From the IMG/VR virus record IMGVR_UViG_3300005526_000008, positions 1-64,000 of that record: 64,000 nt of DNA. One strand, given 5' to 3'. Source of the DNA: a virus. A program made the position numbers and the translations under genes. Every line of letters begins with the position of its first letter. The first letter of the stretch is position 1. Positions 57,381 through 64,000 of this stretch are shown here, in pieces. The notes beneath the pieces were generated by a model. The model worked only from the letters and a program-made list of their open reading frames with translations, searched no databases and was not told the origin of the DNA.

Positions 57381-59155
57381 TTGCCGCGCTTTGCCGACCT
57401 CAACTGCGCCGCATGTTTGTGCGCCATCTGCTCGCCGTGCGCCAAGGCTGCTTTAACGCCGGGATGTTCATGGAAAGGCACGACATTCGATCCGGCAGCG
57501 TCCACCATTTGACCTTCAGCGCCCACCATGGCGCCCGTCATTTGGCCATTTGCCGGAGTTTCGGCGCCGTTTGCCGGAGTTTGCGGCGCGATCCCCAGCG
57601 CCTCGATGATCTCCGGCGGCAGGCCCTGCACGAGTTCGTCGACCGATGGGTCGCCCTCGCCGGGCGCGCCGCCCAGTCCGGCCATCTCCTGGCCCGGCAT
57701 CGTCGGCTGCGGCAGGCCGGTGACGTCCCAGCCGTTCGCGATGATCTTCTTGATGCCCTCGATCGAGAGGAAGCCCATCGGGCCGATGCCGCGCACGAAG
57801 GGCGGCACGCCGAGCGGTTCCATGCCGCGCTCGGTGCGGATGTCGTCGAGCGAGATCGCGCCCTCGTTGACCAGGACGACGTCGCGCTGTTCCTTCTCCG
57901 CGGGGTCGACTTTTCTGAAATCGTCCCACACCATCTCGATGTCCGGAAACCCGAACCAATCGGCAATGATGTAGTCGAGGAGACTCTTTATCCACGTCAT
58001 AAGTGGGGCGAGGCCCTCCTGCAGGGCCTGTTCGTACATCGTCTCGCCGGTCGCGCGGTTGACCAGGCGAACGAACGGGGTCGGCGGCAGCGAGAAGCAG
58101 AAGGCGATGATACGCGCCAGCCACTCGTCAAACTGGTCGACCAGCGCCTCGGGCGAGCGGGTCATCACCGGGGTCACGCCGCCCGGGGCAAAGCGCATCT
58201 TCCGCCGGGTTACCGCGTCGTTGACGATGGTGTCCCAATAGGCTTGGAACTCGGCGATCTGTTGCGTGGTCCAGGTCGGAGGCACCTGCCACACCGCGTC
58301 GGGGATGGTGCCGTCGGTGAAGTAGGCGAGTTGCTGCGCCTGACGCCGCAGGCCGATATTCGCGGTGACCAGCACCTGCTCAACCGGGCTGCAGCCGTAG
58401 ACCTTGTTCACCCGCCGGTTGCGCGGCGCGTAGATCATGTCCTCCTTGGAGAACTCGGCCGCGACGATGCCCTTCATGACCTGTTGGTAGGCTGGCCCGT
58501 CGAGCGGGGTGCGGCCGTCGTAGTTGAGCAGCGGCTTGATCATCGAGCCGTCGATGAGCTCAAAGCCGACCGTCTCGCCGCCGCGGTTCTTCTTGCGCAC
58601 GATGGTCGCGGCATCGATGACCAGGTGTTCCTCGACGAGTTGCGACACCCATTGCTGCCAGCCGATCTCACCGTCGGGGCGCTCGAAAATGGCCTCGAGC
58701 TGGCGACAGCGGTCGTCGGTCTTGGGCCGCGACGCCTGATCGCCCTGCTTCTTCGGCATGATCGACTTCTTGAGGTTGCCGATCTGGTCCTTGCGGGTTT
58801 CGATGGCGAGGCGGATCAGGTCGTAGCCGCCCACGGCCGGGTCGGCGATGGCGCGCAGGCTTTCGAAGTTGATCGGCTCGAAGGAGCGCGGCGTATAGAT
58901 AGTATTGTACGAAGTGGGGTAATCGAAACGCCGACCACCCGCCCCGGGCGCCACGGGATCGAGCGGCCGGCCCGGCGGAAAGAACGGCAGTTCCGTAGAC
59001 CCTGCCTGCCCCATCCCCAACCAGGTTCGCATCTGCCCGGAAATCCGCTGTATCAGTCCCGCCTCGACCGGGGTTGATGGGGCGTTGTCGCGGTTCATTC
59101 CCGGCAGGTTCATCGGCCGGTGCGGCATGTTCCAGGAACTAGGCGTGAGCGCCAC
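57377..59155 (-). CDS. Portal protein
   Basis: This 592-aa protein has the portal layout: a long N-terminal segment, R-R-F-D-Y-P, then a beta region E-T-V-G-F-E-L-I-D, I-Y-A-P-R-N-R-R-V-N-K-V-Y-G-C-S-P-V-E-Q-V-L near residue 250, and A-Y-W-D-T-I-V-N-D. The Y-G-x-S-P motif followed by a helix is typical of SPP1/HK97-like portals. The C-terminal 100 residues are Pro/Gly/Gln-rich. Portals form the dodecameric channel through which DNA enters and leaves. It is upstream of the MuF-type and protease genes, as usual. Confidence 0.9.
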   Translation of the reverse strand: MALTPSSWNMPHRPMNLPGMNRDNAPSTPVEAGLIQRISGQMRTWLGMGQAGSTELPFFPPGRPLDPVAPGAGGRRFDYPTSYNTIYTPRSFEPINFESLRAIADPAVGGYDLIRLAIETRKDQIGNLKKSIMPKKQGDQASRPKTDDRCRQLEAIFERPDGEIGWQQWVSQLVEEHLVIDAATIVRKKNRGGETVGFELIDGSMIKPLLNYDGRTPLDGPAYQQVMKGIVAAEFSKEDMIYAPRNRRVNKVYGCSPVEQVLVTANIGLRRQAQQLAYFTDGTIPDAVWQVPPTWTTQQIAEFQAYWDTIVNDAVTRRKMRFAPGGVTPVMTRSPEALVDQFDEWLARIIAFCFSLPPTPFVRLVNRATGETMYEQALQEGLAPLMTWIKSLLDYIIADWFGFPDIEMVWDDFRKVDPAEKEQRDVVLVNEGAISLDDIRTERGMEPLGVPPFVRGIGPMGFLSIEGIKKIIANGWDVTGLPQPTMPGQEMAGLGGAPGEGDPSVDELVQGLPPEIIEALGIAPQTPANGAETPANGQMTGAMVGAEGQMVDAAGSNVVPFHEHPGVKAALAHGEQMAHKHAAQLRSAKRGK

Positions 59156-59437
59156 TTAACGGGCGCCGAAGACGGTGGTGGCGCCGGTGATCGCGATCAC
59201 GCGCTTGCAGGCAATGTCGTATTTGACCCCGGCGGTCACCGCCAGAGTGATCACCGAGGAGCTTTCCTTGGGCTCGAAGGTGATGGTGCCGGTGGCGTCG
59301 ACCATGAACCCGGAGATCCAGGTGATGTTGCCGGCCGGGGCGACGCGTTGTGGCAGGTTGGGCCCGGTGATCGGCCCGGCCGAGGGCGTCACCACGAACA
59401 TCTGGGTCCAGCGGTCTGAATAAAGCGGATCGGGCAT
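59156..59437 (-). CDS. Small protein next to the portal gene (93 aa)
   Basis: The product starts M-P-D-P-L-Y-S-D-R-W-T-Q-M-F-V-V-T and is beta-rich: I-T-W-I-S-G-F-M-V, T-I-T-F-E-P-K-E-S-S-S-V and D-I-A-C-K-R-V. The central domain resembles small beta-sandwich decoration or spike-accessory proteins. Its stop touches the portal start. Function unknown. Confidence 0.6.
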   Translation of the reverse strand: MPDPLYSDRWTQMFVVTPSAGPITGPNLPQRVAPAGNITWISGFMVDATGTITFEPKESSSVITLAVTAGVKYDIACKRVIAITGATTVFGAR

Positions 59438-59495
59438 CAGCTCTGCTCCAGGAAGCGGCTATGTCCGCGACCATAGGCAGCGATGTTCGTTTATT

Positions 59496-59831
59496 TCAAG
59501 GATATGGCCATTTTTGCCTTGCCAGTTGCGCCCGCGAGACCATCCAGAGCTCGTTGGCCAGCGGCACCGGGTCGATCCCCAGGCGCTCCCACCACGCCAG
59601 TTCGTTGCCCGCATTCTCCACCGCGTCGTGGCAGCGGCGACAGATTGGAATAACCCAACAATCGCCGGATTTCAGCCCCCTTGCCCGAGGCTGCATGAAT
59701 TTCAGATGATGCGGATCGGAAGGTGGGGCGGCACCACAGACGATGCATCGCAGAGTGCAGACGAAGACGAGATGATCTCGCGAACGTGGTCGAGCCGGCT
59801 TCTCAATCAACACCGAGGCACGTGCTTCCAA
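59496..59831 (-). CDS. HNH-type nuclease, DUF968-like
   Basis: A zinc-binding core is visible: C29-I-V-C32, H41-H42, C64-R-R-C67-H68, then E-L-A-W-W-E-R-L-G-I-D-P. I recognise this as the DUF968-like HNH family, common next to phage packaging genes; related HNH proteins help terminase cut or package DNA. TTG at 59831 and GTG at 59813 are both possible starts; the gene overlaps the following frame by up to 25 bases, so the exact N-terminus is uncertain. Confidence 0.8.
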   Translation of the reverse strand: MEARASVLIEKPARPRSRDHLVFVCTLRCIVCGAAPPSDPHHLKFMQPRARGLKSGDCWVIPICRRCHDAVENAGNELAWWERLGIDPVPLANELWMVSRAQLARQKWPYP

Positions 59832-60355
59832 ATTCTTCCAGCGCGGATTGACCAGATCATTGGTTGTCCAACGCCATACCTGCGCGCAAGCGTTCGTTGG
59901 CTGTCAGTAGATGAGCAGATTTCTCGGATCTTCTGTTCCGTGAGGTTGCTTCGGTACAAGGGATGATCAGTTCCTCGTGGTATGCGGCCGTGCCGATCGC
60001 GATCATCAGAATTTTCGAGCGCCGTTGCCCATCGAAGATTGCCTTTGTGGCAGTTGCGACTGTTTCCATCCCAATGAGCCGTCTGATGAAAGCGACTTGG
60101 TCGCGGTCCATGAAAGGCTTCACAAACCAAAACATGCGCAGTGACGTATCGCTTTTCACAATTTCGCTGAAGCCCGTATTGAAAATACCGTCCGTTCCAT
60201 CGGGGCTTAATGATCTTGCCGGCCTTGCTATTTGATCCGTCGCGCTCACGACGAAGGTGTCCATACTCACTCACACCATAATTGTCGTTCCATTCCACAA
60301 CGCGCCATTCCGCATCGGGTGGAACCGGATCAGCCGGAGTGTTGTTTTTGCTCAT
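59807..60355 (-). CDS. NUMOD4/HNH homing-type endonuclease
   Basis: Order: NUMOD4-like W-R-V-V-E-W-N-D-N-Y-G-V-S (residues 17-29), a basic region, H-V-L-V-C-E-A-F near 74, H-W-D-G-N at 94-98 and N-L-R-W-A-T-A-L-E-N (106-115, the HNH core), then a C-terminal helix-turn-helix with T-L-A-R-R-Y-G-V-G. This is the layout of freestanding homing endonucleases that copy themselves into related phages. It is AT-richer than its neighbours, another sign of recent arrival. It lies directly upstream of the DUF968-like nuclease. Confidence 0.88.
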   Translation of the reverse strand: MSKNNTPADPVPPDAEWRVVEWNDNYGVSEYGHLRRERDGSNSKAGKIIKPRWNGRYFQYGLQRNCEKRYVTAHVLVCEAFHGPRPSRFHQTAHWDGNSRNCHKGNLRWATALENSDDRDRHGRIPRGTDHPLYRSNLTEQKIREICSSTDSQRTLARRYGVGQPMIWSIRAGRIWKHVPRC

Positions 60356-60358
60356 AAA

Positions 60359-60670
60359 TTATTCGACGCTCCACTCACGATAGGGCGGCCCGCGTACCAC
60401 CGGATAGAGGACCAACTGAAATTTGTCGTCCTCGGTGGTGATCTGGGCAATCATCTGGCCGCCGCACATGAGGCAGCTCAGATGCTGTCGCCATTCCAAC
60501 CGGCTATAAATCGTCTGCCCGCTGCAGAAACCGCAGGTGATCCAGCCCGGCGTGAGCCCTATCTGCTGGCGTTTGGCGAATTCCCCGCGGGCGTATTGGC
60601 GCCGCCGGCCGACCTCGAACATCGAGCGCAAATGCCCCAGCGGATCCTTGCCATGCTCGCTACTCATCAT
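60359..60670 (-). CDS. Zinc-ribbon protein (103 aa)
   Basis: Two CxxC pairs (Cys46/Cys49 and Cys66/Cys69) are spaced by 16 residues, the zinc-ribbon pattern. The N-terminal half is basic and helical. ATG at 60670 and 60667 are adjacent; the second has better spacing from GGAGAGG. The gene overlaps the next one by about 8-11 bases. Function unknown; a DNA-binding role is possible. Confidence 0.65.
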   Translation of the reverse strand: MMSSEHGKDPLGHLRSMFEVGRRRQYARGEFAKRQQIGLTPGWITCGFCSGQTIYSRLEWRQHLSCLMCGGQMIAQITTEDDKFQLVLYPVVRGPPYREWSVE

Positions 60671-60992
60671 CCTCTCCGAACCGGTAGCCGGTTTCGTTGA
60701 CGGATATCAGCGCGAGATAGGCCGTTCCGCCCATCGCTTCCACGACTTTGTAGTTCCAGATGCTGTCGTCGATCAGTTCGCGGGCCACCGCGCGCAACCA
60801 CGCCGCGGTGTCGTTCTGCACCTGCTTGTCGCGATAGCCGCCGAAGGTGACGAATTCAGAGGCGCCGCCCTCGTAGGCCGGGGCTATCCCCTCGAGGGCG
60901 GCGTTCTGCGGATCGGCCATGCACGCGGCAACCTTGGCATCGCATTGATGTACCAACGCGTGCCACTTGCCGATGATGACCGGGTCGGTCAC
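60660..60992 (-). CDS. Hypothetical protein (110 aa)
   Basis: This soluble alpha/beta protein has T-F-G-G-Y-R-D-K-Q-V and helix A-A-W-L-R-A-V-A-R-E-L. No signature is recognised. It overlaps its downstream neighbour by about 8-11 bases and starts in an ATGA overlap with its upstream neighbour. Part of a co-translated block. Confidence 0.55.
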   Translation of the reverse strand: MTDPVIIGKWHALVHQCDAKVAACMADPQNAALEGIAPAYEGGASEFVTFGGYRDKQVQNDTAAWLRAVARELIDDSIWNYKVVEAMGGTAYLALISVNETGYRFGEDDE

Positions 60993-61363
60993 CTGCGGTG
61001 CTCGACGACTGGCGTGCCTTCGCCGATGCGACGGATTTCCAGCACCCGCTTACGGGCCACGAAGCGTTCGGCGATCTTCTGCATCGCCTCGGCGTTCTCG
61101 CTTTCCGGCTCAAGCACGGTGGGGGTGAAGGTGATGCCCTTCTCGTCGATAGAGATCGCGTGGGCCTCGACGATGGTCTCGAGCCCGCGCTCGCGGATTT
61201 CCTCCGGCAGGTCGGGGTCGTCCGGCAGGCGCTGGAGGTAGCGGATGCGCACCAGTTCGCGCGCCGGGCAGGCGACCTTGAACAGGTCGAAATCGGCGGC
61301 GTCGGGGGGTAGCGGTAGCTCGGGCGGTTCGCCCATCTCGCGTCTCCGCGATGCGTTACTCAT
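60989..61363 (-). CDS. Hypothetical protein (124 aa)
   Basis: ATG at 61363 follows AGGAG six bases upstream. The protein is acidic and Glu-rich with a long helix (I-R-E-R-G-L-E-T-I-V-E-A-H) and a C-terminal basic end. No domain is recognised. It starts 29 bases after the repeat-protein stop and is coupled to the next gene by ATGA. Confidence 0.55.
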   Translation of the reverse strand: MSNASRRREMGEPPELPLPPDAADFDLFKVACPARELVRIRYLQRLPDDPDLPEEIRERGLETIVEAHAISIDEKGITFTPTVLEPESENAEAMQKIAERFVARKRVLEIRRIGEGTPVVEHRR

Positions 61364-61391
61364 CACATTCTCCTATACCATGATTACTGCC

Positions 61392-64000
61392 TCACGCCAT
61401 CATCATGACGCGCGCTTGGCTGGCGAGGGCCTGGGTTCTGGCCGAAACGGCGACGTGACCCGCACCAGCAATGTCAACGCCCATGAAGATGGTTCGTGCC
61501 GAACCAATCTGGACGTTGCCCTGGCCGACGATGATCGCCGAAACCGGGCACATCGCATAGGCGGTGAAGCCGCCGCCGCCGACGCCGTCGATCTGCGTGG
61601 CTGCGACCTGGCGGGTGTTGCCCCTGACGGTGACGCTGGCCTGAGCGTCGATGGTAACGACGGCAGCACGCAACGCCGTAGCGTTGACGTTGACCGCGCC
61701 CTGTCCGGCGATCGCGATTGTCGCGAACTGCGCCTTGTAGGCATCGACGGCCACGCTGCCCTGGGCCGCGATCGATGTGGCGCCGTAGGTGATGCGCGCG
61801 GCATCGATGCTGACGCTGGCCTGGGCCGCGATCGCGCTGGCCGCGACCATGCGCTGGGTGGTGGAGATGCTGACCGTGGCCGAGGCCGCGATCGCGGTGG
61901 TGCCTTCCTGCCGCCCTTGCTGGATTGCGTTGACGAGGAGGGTGCCGACGCCGCCGATCGAGACCGTGGCGAACTGGCGTACGCCGGCGGCGATGCTGAC
62001 TGTGCCCAGTCCAGCAACCGCCACCGCCGTAACTTGGGTCAGGACGCTGCCGGCACTAACCGCGCCCTGCGCGGCCGTCGCCACCGCCGCCGGGCGTATA
62101 CCGCCGGCGGCAGCACTGACCGCGCCGACGCCAACGATCGAGGCGGCTGCGGGTTGCGCTTCACCCCCCGCGCCGAGGACGTTGCCGACGCCGGCGACGC
62201 TGACGGCAGCGAATTGGAGCTGCGCGGCCGCGACGCTGACCGCGCCCTGGCTGTCGATCGATGCTATGGCTGGTGAGCTGCGCCGCGCGTCGACCGCGAC
62301 GTTGCCCAGGCCGCCGATCGTGATGGTCGCTGTCTGCACGCCGGCCGCTGCGGCACTTGCGGCGAACGCCCCAAGGCCCGCGATGGTCGTGGCGGCCGGT
62401 AGGTTCAGGACGGCGGAGGCGGCGACGCTGCCGGTGGCCGCGATCGCGATTGCTGCCGGTAGATTAAGGGTGGCGGATGCCGTGATGCTGCCGACGCCAG
62501 CGATCGTCGTGGCGGCGGTGTAGGAAACCGCCCCGCTGACGAACTGCGCATCAGCCGTGACGTTGCCGACGCCCGCGATGCTGGCCGTGGCATAGATCAG
62601 CTTGCCGGCCGAGGCCGCGACACTGCCAACGCCGCCGATCGTCGCCGCGGCATAGACGATCTTGCCGGCATCGACCGCAACGCTGCCCTGTCCGGCAATC
62701 GGGATCGTCGCGAACCGGCGCGCGATCGCGTCAACGCTGACCGCGGCCTGGCCCGCAATGGCGACATTGCCCGGCTGCGAGCCGGCCGAATTCGCGCCGA
62801 ACGCGCCAACGCCAGCGATCGCGATCGTCGCGAACTGCCGTTGTATCGCCGTGACGCTGACGGTGCCGAAACCCGGGATGCCAGCGGCAGCAGCTTCCGG
62901 CGTTACGGCAGCGGCGCTGACGTTGCCGACGCCCGCAATCGTCGTCGCAGCATAAATCAGCTTGCCGGCCGCTACCCCGACGGTACCGACACCGGCGCTC
63001 GTGCTGGCCGCCACCATGCGCTGGATAGCGGCAACGCCGACTGCGCCCAGGCCGGCGCTCGTGCTGGCGGCCGGCTGCGCCCTGATGGCATTGATCGCAA
63101 CGCTGCCAATGCCAGCACTCGTGCTGGCCGCGACCTGACGCTGGACGGCAGACGCCGCGACGTTGCCAATGGCCGCGATAGTGACGGCAGCGGTCCATAC
63201 AGTGCCTGCTGGGGCTACCTTGGTCGCGTCGACCGCGATGCTGGCGACGCCCGCGATCGTCGTGGCGCCATAGGAAACTTGCCGTGCGCTGACGGCAACG
63301 TTTCCCGTCGCGGCCATGCTCGCCACAGGTTCGATAGTTGCCGGCAAAGCAGATAGGGGAATCAGGCCTGCCGCTGTGGGTAAGGGAGCATAGAATTGGA
63401 TTGACCGGACGGCGACATAGCCGCCTTGGATTGGTCTGTGATCGAATATTGCCGCCTTGAAGGAGTCCGCTGTCGGACGGTCCGCATCGATCAAAGTCAA
63501 AGCGATGGGGGTGGAATAGCCGTTGATGTCGGCTTCGAGACGGTTCGCGGTGACGGTGTAGGCCGTCACGTTGATCGCGCCGACGGCGGAATTGGCTGCG
63601 CCTAAGATGTCGCCGTAGGCCGGACCGCCCCATGTAGAAACGTCGAGATGGCTAGAGGCGCCAGGGGCGAAGGGGGTTAAGTCAATTTCCACGCCGTTGT
63701 CGCCGGACGGCGAAAAAACAGAAAGAACCACACATCCGGTAGATGATCCTGAAATATTTTGACCGGTTTGGGTGTGGACGGTTCGCACCGTCGTAGCTGT
63801 CAGCAGTAAGTTACGGGCTTCGCCGATGAAAGCCGCGGACATCGTTGGCAGATAGCCGTCGGGGGTCAGTTCGGCGCTGTTGTAGCCCGTAGTCGTCCAG
63901 CCGGCGTCCGCGAGCGGGTCGTTGCCGACGAGGGTGTTGATGCCGACGACGCCGACCCCTTGCACCCAAGCTCGGCCCTGTGGAGATCCTCCGATGAAGT
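61392..64000 (-). CDS. Giant repeat protein (5' partial at right edge)
   Basis: At least 870 codons read continuously to the right edge; a GTG at 63965 could start an 857-aa product, but the codons further right read F-I-G-G-S-P-Q-G-R-A-W, so the gene probably continues. The N-terminal part is beta-rich and non-repetitive. From about residue 213 (of the 857) it consists of about 31 repeats of about 20 residues with consensus A-A-x-T-I-A-G-x-G-x-V-x-V-x-A. The pattern suggests a beta-solenoid or long fibre. It belongs to the late operon; a surface or tail fibre is the likeliest role. Confidence 0.75.
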   Translation of the reverse strand, partial: FIGGSPQGRAWVQGVGVVGINTLVGNDPLADAGWTTTGYNSAELTPDGYLPTMSAAFIGEARNLLLTATTVRTVHTQTGQNISGSSTGCVVLSVFSPSGDNGVEIDLTPFAPGASSHLDVSTWGGPAYGDILGAANSAVGAINVTAYTVTANRLEADINGYSTPIALTLIDADRPTADSFKAAIFDHRPIQGGYVAVRSIQFYAPLPTAAGLIPLSALPATIEPVASMAATGNVAVSARQVSYGATTIAGVASIAVDATKVAPAGTVWTAAVTIAAIGNVAASAVQRQVAASTSAGIGSVAINAIRAQPAASTSAGLGAVGVAAIQRMVAASTSAGVGTVGVAAGKLIYAATTIAGVGNVSAAAVTPEAAAAGIPGFGTVSVTAIQRQFATIAIAGVGAFGANSAGSQPGNVAIAGQAAVSVDAIARRFATIPIAGQGSVAVDAGKIVYAAATIGGVGSVAASAGKLIYATASIAGVGNVTADAQFVSGAVSYTAATTIAGVGSITASATLNLPAAIAIAATGSVAASAVLNLPAATTIAGLGAFAASAAAAGVQTATITIGGLGNVAVDARRSSPAIASIDSQGAVSVAAAQLQFAAVSVAGVGNVLGAGGEAQPAAASIVGVGAVSAAAGGIRPAAVATAAQGAVSAGSVLTQVTAVAVAGLGTVSIAAGVRQFATVSIGGVGTLLVNAIQQGRQEGTTAIAASATVSISTTQRMVAASAIAAQASVSIDAARITYGATSIAAQGSVAVDAYKAQFATIAIAGQGAVNVNATALRAAVVTIDAQASVTVRGNTRQVAATQIDGVGGGGFTAYAMCPVSAIIVGQGNVQIGSARTIFMGVDIAGAGHVAVSARTQALASQARVMMMA
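61430..63335 (-). repeat. About 31 tandem 60-bp coding repeats
   Basis: The repeats code for about 20-residue units of the protein above and share a core of about six positions. Nucleotide copies are divergent, with occasional insertions of 2-6 residues, so they are long-diverged units, not a recent expansion. Some adjacent copies (about 63000-63130) are closer to each other. Confidence 0.8.

Noticed and set aside
61430-63335. CRISPR-like array of about 60-bp repeats
   Set aside because: The repeats are an in-frame protein pattern with diverged DNA copies, not identical repeats with unique spacers.

Overview
The window is part of a large, GC-rich genome of a tailed phage, or a prophage of one. 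The long non-contractile tail module is the type shared with alphaproteobacterial siphophages and the Rhodobacter gene transfer agent: tail tube, a lambda-like G/GT frameshift pair, tape measure, DUF2460, DUF2163, NlpC/P60 and hub. High GC, this module and several small-gene families (DUF3085, the IMTGVTPEEW type, a Cys-rich RYVHYM type) point to an alphaproteobacterial host, probably Rhizobiales. The host is inferred, not shown. No integrase, terminase, tRNA or CRISPR array is visible. Replication genes presumably lie off the left edge, because an ssb gene ends at base 158.

Layout. (1) 1-7378, plus strand: the 3' end of ssb, then about 22 tightly packed or overlapping small genes, several with zinc-binding cysteine pairs. 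A strong terminator closes the block at about 7382-7418. (2) 7462-7869, plus strand: one secreted Gly/Pro/Tyr-rich protein, isolated behind that terminator and convergent with the late genes. (3) 7866-64000, minus strand, transcribed right to left: the late region. From its promoter-proximal (right) side it encodes a 31-fold repeat protein cut by the window edge, small proteins and two HNH nucleases, and the portal. Then comes an unusual block of very large proteins: 1129 aa with a JAMM-like domain, 746 aa ending in a MuF/SPP1-gp7 domain, 501 aa, 1570 aa starting with a prohead protease, 1649 aa, and a 534-aa scaffold candidate. After a terminator and a structured 5' leader come the major capsid protein, connector proteins, tail terminator, tail tube, tail chaperones, tape measure, baseplate and hub, three paralogous fibre proteins, other fibre or tail proteins and a GH25 endolysin.

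How it works together (family knowledge plus inference). Portal, MuF protein, protease, scaffold candidate and capsid protein build the head. Connector and terminator proteins join it to a tail whose length is set by the 1875-aa tape measure, which carries a transglycosylase domain for cell-wall penetration. The hub, NlpC and fibre genes recognise and degrade the envelope, and the GH25 enzyme lyses the cell. Two short membrane proteins, one near the tail tube gene and one between portal and MuF, are possible holins or virion membrane proteins.

The most unusual part is 36-57.4 kb. About 6,100 codons of Gly/Ala-rich, glycine-zipper-like protein lie between portal and capsid genes. One of these proteins is fused to the maturation protease, one to MuF, and one holds a JAMM-like domain in an AT-richer island. 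I infer a set of internal virion (ejection) proteins. Three intrinsic terminators on the two strands plus one between MuF and upstream genes divide the region into transcription blocks.
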